A stretch of 64,000 bases of DNA, from positions 1 through 64,000 of the forward strand of contig CACVKW010000819.1 in NCBI GenBank assembly GCA_902749685.1, read 5' to 3'. Below the pieces are notes generated by a model, which made no database searches, was not told the DNA's origin, and worked only from the letters and a program-made list of their open reading frames with translations. Below, piece by piece: positions 52,404 to 59,859 of this stretch (position 1 is its first letter; every line of letters begins with the position of its first letter). A program made the position numbers and the translations under genes. The DNA comes from Olavius sp. associated proteobacterium Delta 1 (lineage in GTDB: Bacteria > Desulfobacterota > Desulfobacteria > Desulfobacterales > JAFDCJ01).

Positions 52404-54868
52404 CGAAAATACCGGGTCCTTACAAAACCATCAAGTCCGAAGGAATTTACCGAATCGGGGCCGACAAGCCCACGGTCGAGTTCAAGGAAATCGGCAAACG
52501 CGGCGTGCGCCGTTATGACGGTTATGAAAAAGCCAGCGGCAAGGCGCTGTACACCCGGGATATCCTGCTGCCGGGCATGCTGTATGCCAAGGTTTTGCAC
52601 TCCCCCTATGCCCGCGCCAAAATCACCGGATTGGATACGAGCCGGGCCGAGGCGCTGCCGGGGGTTCGAGCGGTGCTCCGATTTGACGACCCGCAGATCG
52701 CCGGGCGACAGCTGAACGGAAGCATTGTCGGCTCCACCCGCATGTCGCCGGAATCAGCCGGCTGGGCCATGCTGCCGGAAAAAACCATCCTGGGCGACCA
52801 GGCCATTTTTGAAGGCCAGATGGTCGGCCTTGCCGTTTGTGCCGACACCGAACAAATCGCCGCCGATGCCTTGAAACTCGTAAAAATCGAGTGGCAGGAA
52901 CAGGCCTTCATCCTGGATCAGGAAGAAGCGCTGAAACCGGAGGCCCCGCATCTGATCCCGGGGGCTGACAGCAACCAGATTGCCGATCCCGATCGCGAGC
53001 TGACCACAGAAGGCGATGTTGCCAAAGGCTTTGCAGAAGCCGATCAGATTGTCGAGTTCAGCGCCCGGCGCGATGCCCACCTGTGGGCCGGCGCCGAATT
53101 GCCCTGTGTAATTGCGCGCTGGAGCGGGGACAAGCTGGAAATGTGGCTGCACGAACAACAGCCTTACATGAGCAAGTTGATGCTGCACGAACAGCTCGAT
53201 ATTCCCATGAACAAGATCCACAGCTATTCGCTTTACCAGGGCTGCTCCTTTGGTGAACGCTGCAATCCCTCCAACTGGCATCAGAACGGCATTAACGTCC
53301 TGGCGGTGCTGCTGGCCAAAAAAACCGGCAAACCGGTCAAGCTGGTGCTCGACCGGGCCGAAACGTTTTACGGCGAATCCGGCGACGTGATGGCCAGTCA
53401 ATTCAAGGTCGGGGTCAAACAGGATGGCACCATAACGGCCGTTGAGATGAAAAACGTATTTGCCAACTACATGTGCACCACCGGGGTCGAGCATCTGATC
53501 GACAATACCCGTATTCCCCATCTTAAATGCGAGGGCATCACGGCCAACGTCAACAAGCCGCCGGCCTGGTGGGCCCGCTGCGAGCAGCTGCCCAATGTCT
53601 TTTGTCAGACCCTGGTTTTCGACCACGTCGCCGCGGCACTGGGACTGGACCCCACCGAAGTCGCCCTGATCAACGATGGCTGCGAAGGCCGCGATACCAC
53701 CTACCTGGACGCCTACAAGCGGGAACACGGGTTTCCCGATCGGGACAGTCTCAAGGAGTGCATCGAGGCCGGTAAAAAAGCGATCGACTGGGATCAAAAA
53801 TGGCACCCGCCCGGAACCCGGCAGCTGCCCAATGGGCGCCTGCACGGCATGGCATTTACCTGGAGCCACGACTGGGACGACACCCGGGGCACCGGGTCGG
53901 CGGCGGTCATGTTCCAGAACGACGGGTCGGTCAGCATCATCGCCCAGCATTCCGATGTCGGCGTGAATCCCTGGTCGACTTACATACAGATCGTGGCCGA
54001 CGAACTGGGCGTGCGCTACGAAGATATCGAGATTAATCCCTTTGATCTGAACGTCGGGTTTGCCCTGATGTCGCCGGACGGCTCCTGCAATTTAGGCAGC
54101 AACGGCTATGTGGTCAAAAAGGCCGCTCAAAAGGCCCGTCGCATGCTGCTGGATTGCGCGGCCGAAAAATTCGAGCTGCCGGCCGAAGCCCTGGATGTCA
54201 AAGAGGGCGTAGTTTTTGAAAAAGCCAACCCGCAAAACAGCAAGCCGATTAAAGACGTCGTCGTGATGGCGGTACCCATGCTCAACGCGGTAACGATCTG
54301 GACGGAGCCGCCCGTAATGGACTGGGCCTGGCACACCCAGGGACTTTGGGGTCAGGCCCTTGAAACCGGCAGGCCGCGGATGTGCCGGCAGGCCAACTTC
54401 ATCGAGGTCGAGGTGGACCCCGAAACCGGCGAAGTGTTTGTCACCAATATCGTCAACGTCAATGATGTCGGCAAGGCCATCTCACCGGAAACCGTTGAAG
54501 GCCAGATGTACGGGGGAACCTATATGGGCCTGGGACGGGCCCTGACTGAAGAGATGGTCTGGGATCCGAACACGGGTGTGCTGCTCAACCGCAATCTGCT
54601 CGACTACAAGTATGCCACCATGCTGGACTACCCGGCGGCCGAATGCATCTACCTCGAAACCGAACTGGGGCACGGTCCGTACGGATCCACCGGCATCGGT
54701 GAAAACACCGCCACACTGATTCCGGCGCTGCTCGGTCCGGCGGTTTACAATGCCATCGGCCGGCGGATCGATGATTTCCCGCTTACACCGGATAAGGTTC
54801 TGAAAGCGTTGGGGAACACAGGGGAGCAGGGAAGTTCGCTTGGCTCATCCGCCGCAGGCGGAGAATAA
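52400..54868 (+). CDS. Molybdenum hydroxylase large (molybdopterin-binding) subunit
   Basis: The 822-residue protein is the catalytic subunit of the xanthine dehydrogenase/aldehyde oxidase family. GKALYTRDILLPGMLYAKV near 45-65 begins the first domain. QGCSFGERCNPS and GTGSAAVM lie in the cofactor regions, and E768 (TGIGENTATL) is the catalytic Glu. The expected Gln-Gly cofactor contact GGGFG is replaced by a Cys-Ser variant. Such enzymes hydroxylate aldehydes, N-heterocycles, CO or 4-hydroxybenzoyl-CoA. The last 11 residues (SSLGSSAAGGE) are coded by a dispersed repeat. It overlaps the small subunit by four bases. The substrate is unknown. Confidence 0.92.
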   Translation: MTKIPGPYKTIKSEGIYRIGADKPTVEFKEIGKRGVRRYDGYEKASGKALYTRDILLPGMLYAKVLHSPYARAKITGLDTSRAEALPGVRAVLRFDDPQIAGRQLNGSIVGSTRMSPESAGWAMLPEKTILGDQAIFEGQMVGLAVCADTEQIAADALKLVKIEWQEQAFILDQEEALKPEAPHLIPGADSNQIADPDRELTTEGDVAKGFAEADQIVEFSARRDAHLWAGAELPCVIARWSGDKLEMWLHEQQPYMSKLMLHEQLDIPMNKIHSYSLYQGCSFGERCNPSNWHQNGINVLAVLLAKKTGKPVKLVLDRAETFYGESGDVMASQFKVGVKQDGTITAVEMKNVFANYMCTTGVEHLIDNTRIPHLKCEGITANVNKPPAWWARCEQLPNVFCQTLVFDHVAAALGLDPTEVALINDGCEGRDTTYLDAYKREHGFPDRDSLKECIEAGKKAIDWDQKWHPPGTRQLPNGRLHGMAFTWSHDWDDTRGTGSAAVMFQNDGSVSIIAQHSDVGVNPWSTYIQIVADELGVRYEDIEINPFDLNVGFALMSPDGSCNLGSNGYVVKKAAQKARRMLLDCAAEKFELPAEALDVKEGVVFEKANPQNSKPIKDVVVMAVPMLNAVTIWTEPPVMDWAWHTQGLWGQALETGRPRMCRQANFIEVEVDPETGEVFVTNIVNVNDVGKAISPETVEGQMYGGTYMGLGRALTEEMVWDPNTGVLLNRNLLDYKYATMLDYPAAECIYLETELGHGPYGSTGIGENTATLIPALLGPAVYNAIGRRIDDFPLTPDKVLKALGNTGEQGSSLGSSAAGGE

Positions 54869-55222
54869 TGGAATACTGGAGTTATGGAATGATGGGTTTA
54901 AAGAAAAAACCAAAGCCCATGTTTTTGCAGTGATTCACCAAGGGTTGATGGAGTATTTATAGGGATAAGGCAGATAATGGATCCTAACGGACATCATCAA
55001 ATACAGTCGATTCAATATTTCTTGTAGGATGGTCCGGTTTCCGTTTTCATACCCAATATTCCCTGGCCCAGACCGATTCACCTAAACCTGGTCTTAAAAG
55101 CTTTGTTGTATGAATATTACTAATTCACGGCAAATGTTAAACAAGTCGCACCAGGGCGGGCCAACATTCCACTATTCCATCATTCCATACGGCTCATCAA
55201 AGAAATAGCCGCAGATACACTG
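54833..55222. repeat. Dispersed repeat, copy 2 (inverse of 46134-46418)
   Basis: From AAGTTCGCTTGGCTCATCC onward it follows the minus-strand sequence of copy 1: word arm with ATGG-GGAAT, GGGTTTAAAGAAAAAA, ACGGACATCATCAAATAC, TTTCTTGTAGGATGGTCC. Then about 110 unrelated bases are inserted, and the copy resumes with ACTATTCCATCATTCCATAC and ATCAAAGAAATAGCCG. The left end overlaps the last codons of the large subunit; the rest fills the gap before the FAD subunit. Confidence 0.85.
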
Positions 55223-55268
55223 TGAATTAAACATTTGTTGGAAATCCGATCCATTTGGAGAGATATCT

Positions 55269-56255
55269 ATGAGGACATTCGCCCATTTCAATGCGCGCAC
55301 GGTGGATGAGGCTGTTTCGATCTTAAAGCGCTATGGCGATCGGGCGCAGGTTATTGCCGGCGGAACGGATTTGCTGGGCAAAATGAAAGATGAAATTTTG
55401 CCCGGATATCCCGAGGCGATCGTCAATCTCAAGTCGATCGCCGGTTTGGACTTTATCCGGGAAGACAGCGACGGCCTCAAAATCGGCGCGCTGACGCGGC
55501 TCGAAGACATTGCCGCCCATCCGGCAGTACGCCAACGCTACCCGGCCCTGGCCGAGGCTGCCGGCCGGGCCGCTTCACCGCACTTAAGGGAGATGGGCAC
55601 CCTGGGCGGCAATGTCTGCCAGGACATCCGCTGCTGGTACTACCGGCACCCTCACAACCGATTTCCCTGCCTGCGCAAAGGCGGCGGACGCTGCTATGCC
55701 ATGGAGGGTGAGAACCGCTACCACTCGATATTCGGCGGCACGGTGCAGGACGGCTGCTATGCCGTACACCCCAGCGATACAGCCCCGGCCCTCATCGCCC
55801 TGGGTGGCCGGCTGAACACCTCCAAGCGCACCCTGGGTACGGAGGATCTGTTTGACATTAAAGTCAACGGAACCACTGTGCTGGATTCCGATGAAATCGT
55901 GATCGATTTTGAAATACCGCGCCCGTCGGAAAGCTCTGGCAGCGCCTTCGTCAAGTTTGCTTTGCGAAAAACCATCGACTTTCCCATTGTAAACTGTGCG
56001 GTGCTGATCAGCACTAAAGACGACCGCGTGACGGAAGCGAAAATCTGTCTCAACGCGGTCTACGTCAGCCCTTACCGGGCCGTACAGGCCGAGGAGTGCA
56101 TGCTCGGCCAACCCATCAATGACACCACGGCCGATGCCGCCGGGCAAGCCGCCGTGTCGGATGCCGTACCGCTTGAACACAACGGCTATATGGTCCAAAT
56201 CGCTAAAACCATGGTTAAAAGAGCGATACTGGGGTGCTCGCAGGCGTCAAATTAA
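55269..56255 (+). CDS. Molybdenum hydroxylase FAD subunit with cysteine-rich insert
   Basis: The 328-residue protein is the FAD-binding subunit of a molybdenum hydroxylase (CoxM/XdhB type). VIAGGTDLLG at 28-37 and TLGGNV at 111-116 bind FAD. Right after this, C117, C122, C134 and C142 (CQDIRCWYYR, FPCLRK, RCYAME) form an inserted cysteine loop like the one that holds an extra [4Fe-4S] cluster in the beta subunit of 4-hydroxybenzoyl-CoA reductase. That feature is uncommon in other members. Length is near normal for HBCR beta. GAGAGAT lies before the ATG. It is the third subunit of the complex. Confidence 0.88.
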   Translation: MRTFAHFNARTVDEAVSILKRYGDRAQVIAGGTDLLGKMKDEILPGYPEAIVNLKSIAGLDFIREDSDGLKIGALTRLEDIAAHPAVRQRYPALAEAAGRAASPHLREMGTLGGNVCQDIRCWYYRHPHNRFPCLRKGGGRCYAMEGENRYHSIFGGTVQDGCYAVHPSDTAPALIALGGRLNTSKRTLGTEDLFDIKVNGTTVLDSDEIVIDFEIPRPSESSGSAFVKFALRKTIDFPIVNCAVLISTKDDRVTEAKICLNAVYVSPYRAVQAEECMLGQPINDTTADAAGQAAVSDAVPLEHNGYMVQIAKTMVKRAILGCSQASN

Positions 56256-56294
56256 TGGCTAATTTAAACGGTGTTGGAGAAAATTCGAAAAGAG

Positions 56295-56507
56295 TAAAAT
56301 TCCAAAACTCAAGCACCAAATTACAAATAAATCTCAAATTCAAATACTCAATGACCAAAACATTCTCCCAAAATGGCTTTCATCAATTATCAAATCCTGG
56401 TTCGGCGGTGATAGTGATATTGGCAGAGCTGAAGGCCGATCTCTTGTTTTGAATTTTGGTCATTGGAGTTTATTTGAGATTTGCTTTTTGGTGCTTGGAA
56501 TTTTTAT
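56295..56507. repeat. AT-rich palindrome with CAAATAA/AATTCCAA words, copy of the 19.4 kb type
   Basis: AAAATTCCAAAAC, AAGCACCAAATTACAAATAA and CAATGACCAAAAC face GTTTTGAATTTTGGTCATTG, GTTTATTTGAGATTTGC and GGTGCTTGGAATTTTT, forming a hairpin of about 65 imperfect pairs. The interior 56363-56445 contains no gene. It lies between the FAD subunit and the MoaD/ThiS-like gene. Confidence 0.8.
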
Positions 56508-56578
56508 GATTTTCTTCAAATCGACCTATTGCATGCTTAAACATGGGAGCCCTCTTCTGGCTTGCAGGAATTGATACT

Positions 56579-56818
56579 ATGCCAGTTCGTATTCAGCTGA
56601 GTCATATTTTGCGCAAGTATGCTCCGGGCTATAACCATGACACCGGCATTTTGCTGGAAGACGCAGCCGGCTGGTCTGTGCGTCAAATCATCGAGCGCCT
56701 GGCAATCCCGCCGGGGGAAGTCGTGACCATCATCGTCAACTCCTATCCGGCAGCCCTGTCAAGCACGGTGCAGGACGGAGATTCAGTGACGCTGACCAAG
56801 GTCATCGGCGGCGGCTGA
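56579..56818 (+). CDS. MoaD/ThiS-like beta-grasp sulfur carrier
   Basis: The 79-residue protein is a beta-grasp (ubiquitin-like) protein. It ends KVIGGG, the free diglycine that is adenylated and thiocarboxylated in MoaD/ThiS. ATG at 56579 has AGGA upstream; an upstream frame at 56543 is less likely. As a MoaD type it could supply sulfur for molybdopterin or another cofactor or act as a dedicated carrier for the molybdenum hydroxylase encoded next to it. Its E1-like activating enzyme is not in the window. Confidence 0.82.
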   Translation: MPVRIQLSHILRKYAPGYNHDTGILLEDAAGWSVRQIIERLAIPPGEVVTIIVNSYPAALSSTVQDGDSVTLTKVIGGG

Positions 56819-56837
56819 TCCCAGAAAACCATAAAAA

Positions 56838-56967
56838 AATGAGCTAAAATTTGAAATGACTGAAATGAACTAAAATTTTGGCATCTTACCATCATTTAAA
56901 AATAGATAAAGCGCAGCTTTGCCTTAATTTTAGGCATTTTAGGCAATTTAGGTCACTTTAGACATTT
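56838..56967. repeat. Palindrome with CTAAAAT-word arms, related to 50383
   Basis: ATGAGCTAAAATTTG and ATGAACTAAAATTTT on the left face TTAATTTTAGGCATTTTAGG, CAATTTAGGTCACTTTAGAC on the right. The middle AAAAATAGATAAAGCGCAGC matches the 50.4 kb core. Confidence 0.78.
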
Positions 56968-57017
56968 GTTTGTTAGAATCTTAAATGGAAAGTTTTTGCA
57001 TTTTTGAAAAAAAATTT

Positions 57018-57082
57018 TCTCGCAAAGCCGCAAAGCGCGCAAAGGTAAAGCATTAATTAATTCTTGGCGTCTTTGCGTGAGA
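57018..57082. repeat. Palindrome with CGCAAAG-word arms
   Basis: TCTCGCAAAG then CCGCAAAG and GCGCAAAGG on the left face GGCGTCTTTGCGTGAGA on the right. It lies directly upstream of the SDR gene at 57121. Confidence 0.78.
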
Positions 57083-57120
57083 CCTTTTCGGTTCCGGTAT
57101 ATCCGGGTTAGGAGGTGAAA

Positions 57121-57921
57121 ATGGATTTAGGAATTAAAGGCAAAGTGGCCCTGATCTCGGGGGGCAATCGGGGTATCGGCAAGGCAACCGCCCTGGAAAT
57201 GGCCAAAGAGGGCGTCAATATCGCCATCACGGGCCGCGACGAAACTGACCTGACCGCTGCCGCAGAAGAAATCCGGGCCCAGGGAGTCGAGGCGCTCAGT
57301 CTGAAGGCAGACATGGAAGTCGCCGCGGAGGTCGAGAATGTCATAGCCAAAACCTGCGAGACTTTCGGCCGCATCGACATTTTGTTCAACAACGCCGGCC
57401 ACTCCCATCCCACCACCCCCATCGAAGCCACCGATGAAGAGTGGGCCTCACAGCTGAACATCCACCTGATGGCCTGCGTGCGGACCTGCCGCCTGATCAT
57501 ACCGAAAATGATCGAGCAGAAATGGGGCCGCATTATCAACATGAGCTCCATGTACGGAATCGCACCGGGAACCGGGGTGCCGGACTACAATGCCGCCAAA
57601 GCTGCGGTGATTAACTACACCCGCTCGATTGCCCTTTACTACTCCAAAGACGGCATCTGTGCCACGGCCATCTGCCCCGGCCTGATCCACACCGAAATAT
57701 GGGACAAATTTGCCGACAATGTCGCAGCCGAGCTGGGCAAAACCCGGCAGGATATTTTAGACTCCGCCGCGGACCAGGCCAGCGCCATCAAGCGTTATGC
57801 CAGACCGGATGAAGTCGGCAAAGTCGTGACATTTCTGGCCTCGGAATGTGCCAGTTACATGACCGGCTGCACCGTCCAGGTCGACGGGGGGGCATTGGCC
57901 GGAATTGAAATCAGCTTCTAA
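57121..57921 (+). CDS. SDR-family oxidoreductase
   Basis: The 266-residue SDR has GKVALISGGNRGIGKATAL (nucleotide loop), NNAGHSHP, an active-site Ser in INMSSMYGIAPG and YNAAKAAV (YxxxK), and MTGCTVQVDGGALAG near the C-terminus. TTAGGAGG precedes ATG 57121; a GTG six bases before is inside that site. It lies between the molybdenum hydroxylase operon and the ABC importer, on the same strand, so it may oxidise the same substrate. Substrate unknown. Confidence 0.87.
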   Translation: MDLGIKGKVALISGGNRGIGKATALEMAKEGVNIAITGRDETDLTAAAEEIRAQGVEALSLKADMEVAAEVENVIAKTCETFGRIDILFNNAGHSHPTTPIEATDEEWASQLNIHLMACVRTCRLIIPKMIEQKWGRIINMSSMYGIAPGTGVPDYNAAKAAVINYTRSIALYYSKDGICATAICPGLIHTEIWDKFADNVAAELGKTRQDILDSAADQASAIKRYARPDEVGKVVTFLASECASYMTGCTVQVDGGALAGIEISF

Positions 57922-58080
57922 CCCTCAGTAGAATTAGGCAACCTTATAAAGTACCATTTGGGGGCTAAAGTACCGGAGAGTACTGGGTTCCGGAAAATTT
58001 TATCTGCGTTATGGCCGGCCTGTTTATTTGGCAACCGTAACATTGTTTCACAAACATCAAATCGGAAAAGGAGGTTGAGT

Positions 58081-59523
58081 ATGAAAGCAAGAAGTTTGGT
58101 GGTAGCAGTGGCTTTGGCTTTCGTCGCTGGCTTCGCGCTGAATGCGGCGGCGGAAGAACACTTCAGTCTGGACGACATCCCGCAAATCAAAAACAAAACC
58201 CCAATCCATGTACCGCTGGAAGCCGGGGGCGGATCGGACCTGATTTTTCCCTTTCTGCAAAAATTCTCCGAAAAAACCGGCATCAAGGTGACTAAAGAGT
58301 CGCATGTGTTTGCCTCGCTGTACTCCAAAGAAATCGTGGAGCTCCAGGGCAAAACCGGTGCCTATGACCTGGTGGTCACCGAGACATCCTGGACCAACGA
58401 ATGGGAAGATTATCTGTACCCGCTGGAAGACCTGGCGGAAAAATACGATCCCAAGGGCGTGGCCGGCCTCAGGGCCGATCTAGCAGGTCATGATCCCGGC
58501 CTGTTGCGGATGTGCTCCAATTCCGCCGGCAAATTGCTGGGCCTGCCCTACTACAACTACACCATGATGACCATCTACCGGGCGGATGTATTGGAAGATC
58601 CAACGGAAAAAGTCGCATTCAAGAAAAAATACGGCTATGAACTGGCGCCGGTCAAAAGCTGGCAAGACGTGCGCAACCATGCTGAATTTTTTACCCGCAA
58701 AAAGGGTGAAATGCTAAAAGGCGTAGCATTGAAAGAAGATCTCTACGGTGTATCCCTGATGGCCGGCCGCTTCCCGCATGTCCAGGACGAATTGGGCACC
58801 ATGATCTGGGGTGAAGGTGCACATTGGGCTTCACCGGTTCGAGATGCCGGCGGGAAGCTGACAGGCTTTCAGATCACGGAAAACGACAAAAAAGTCCAGA
58901 AATGGGCTTTCGGGTACTATCAGGACCTGATGCAGTTTGCGCCTCCGGGTAGTGAAAACGCATTCTGGGACCAGGCCACGGCCTCCTTCGTGGCCGGCAA
59001 AACCGTGCTGGTCCCGATCATGTATTCCGGCTTGTGGAACTGGTCGGCGTCGACTGAAAAGGAAATTCCCGGCGCCAAGGTCGCTGCTCAACCGGTTCCA
59101 AAGGGTCGCCCCTACACCGGTGCCTTTCATTTTGCCCCCAGCAAGGACAGCAAGAATCCCGAGGCAGCCTATTGGCTGCTGAGATACATCGCTTCCTACG
59201 GCGCTCAGCTGGAGATGGCCAAGACCGGATGGGTCAGTGCCCGCCGCGATTCCATCATGGCAACGGACTACAAGAATCCGGAGACGTACGCCCAGTTAGG
59301 GTGGATCCCCACCATTGTCAAGACCTGGGATGCGCAAGCACCGGATGTGGATAGCTACCTGCATTTCAACAGTGCCGCCTTTGGTAAGCTTTATGAGGTG
59401 ATGACCATCGTCGGCCATGAGAATGCAATTAAGAAAAGAACGCCGCAAGGCTCCGTCGAAGAGTGGGGCAAGAAGTTTGGCCGAATCCAGAAAAAATTCG
59501 GTAAATTGCCGGTAGTCAAGTAA
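58081..59523 (+). CDS. ABC importer extracellular solute-binding protein (sugar/polyol type)
   Basis: The 480-residue protein has a Sec signal peptide (SLVVAVALAFVAGFALNAAA, about 4-23) and the family 1 solute-binding architecture. TKESHVFASLYSKEI, WTNEWEDYLYPLEDLAEKYD, NKLLGLPYYNYTMMTIYRAD-like segments and GAFHFAPSKDSKNPEAAYWL are typical. AGGAGG precedes the ATG. Two permeases, a small membrane protein and two ATPases follow, an arrangement like the glycerol importer GlpSTPQV. The ligand may be a polyol, sugar or sugar acid, and is not fixed by sequence. Confidence 0.9.
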   Translation: MKARSLVVAVALAFVAGFALNAAAEEHFSLDDIPQIKNKTPIHVPLEAGGGSDLIFPFLQKFSEKTGIKVTKESHVFASLYSKEIVELQGKTGAYDLVVTETSWTNEWEDYLYPLEDLAEKYDPKGVAGLRADLAGHDPGLLRMCSNSAGKLLGLPYYNYTMMTIYRADVLEDPTEKVAFKKKYGYELAPVKSWQDVRNHAEFFTRKKGEMLKGVALKEDLYGVSLMAGRFPHVQDELGTMIWGEGAHWASPVRDAGGKLTGFQITENDKKVQKWAFGYYQDLMQFAPPGSENAFWDQATASFVAGKTVLVPIMYSGLWNWSASTEKEIPGAKVAAQPVPKGRPYTGAFHFAPSKDSKNPEAAYWLLRYIASYGAQLEMAKTGWVSARRDSIMATDYKNPETYAQLGWIPTIVKTWDAQAPDVDSYLHFNSAAFGKLYEVMTIVGHENAIKKRTPQGSVEEWGKKFGRIQKKFGKLPVVK

Positions 59524-59590
59524 GGCCGTCTGCGGTGCCATGGGGGGAGACGCCGTTTCCGTCCATGGCACTGCGGCTAACTTGGAAAGC

Positions 59591-59799
59591 TGGAATATTG
59601 GAGTATTGGAGTATTGAAAAAAATGAGCCGGGCATTTTGGGATAGTCATAATGAATTGCGCGTTCCAACCTGGATTTATTTTTAAACAATCTCTTTCGCT
59701 GAGCAAATAATCAATACTGCTATATTGTTAAATTAAGGTGGATTTTAACTCGGTCGAAGAATGCCCAACACTCCAATACTCCATTACTCCAACACTCCG
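59591..59799. repeat. Palindrome with TTGGAGTA-word arms, family of 42359
   Basis: GGAATATTGGAGTATTGGAG on the left faces AACACTCCAATACTCCATT and ACTCCAACACTCC on the right. The interior is a diverged copy of that at 42385-42460. It sits between the binding protein and its permeases, as the hairpin cluster at 8908 does for the other importer. Confidence 0.8.
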
Positions 59800-59859
59800 A
59801 AACTATTTGATTGGAATAAAACATCTTAATTCTATTTTTCACAATGGGGTAGTAATCCG

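Noticed and set aside
52754..53950. 398-codon minus-strand frame opposite the molybdenum subunit
   Set aside because: Antisense shadow in a GC-rich coding region; no motif on that strand.
56363..56445. Interior of the AT-rich palindrome as a mobile-element gene
   Set aside because: No open frame of useful length and no transposase motif.
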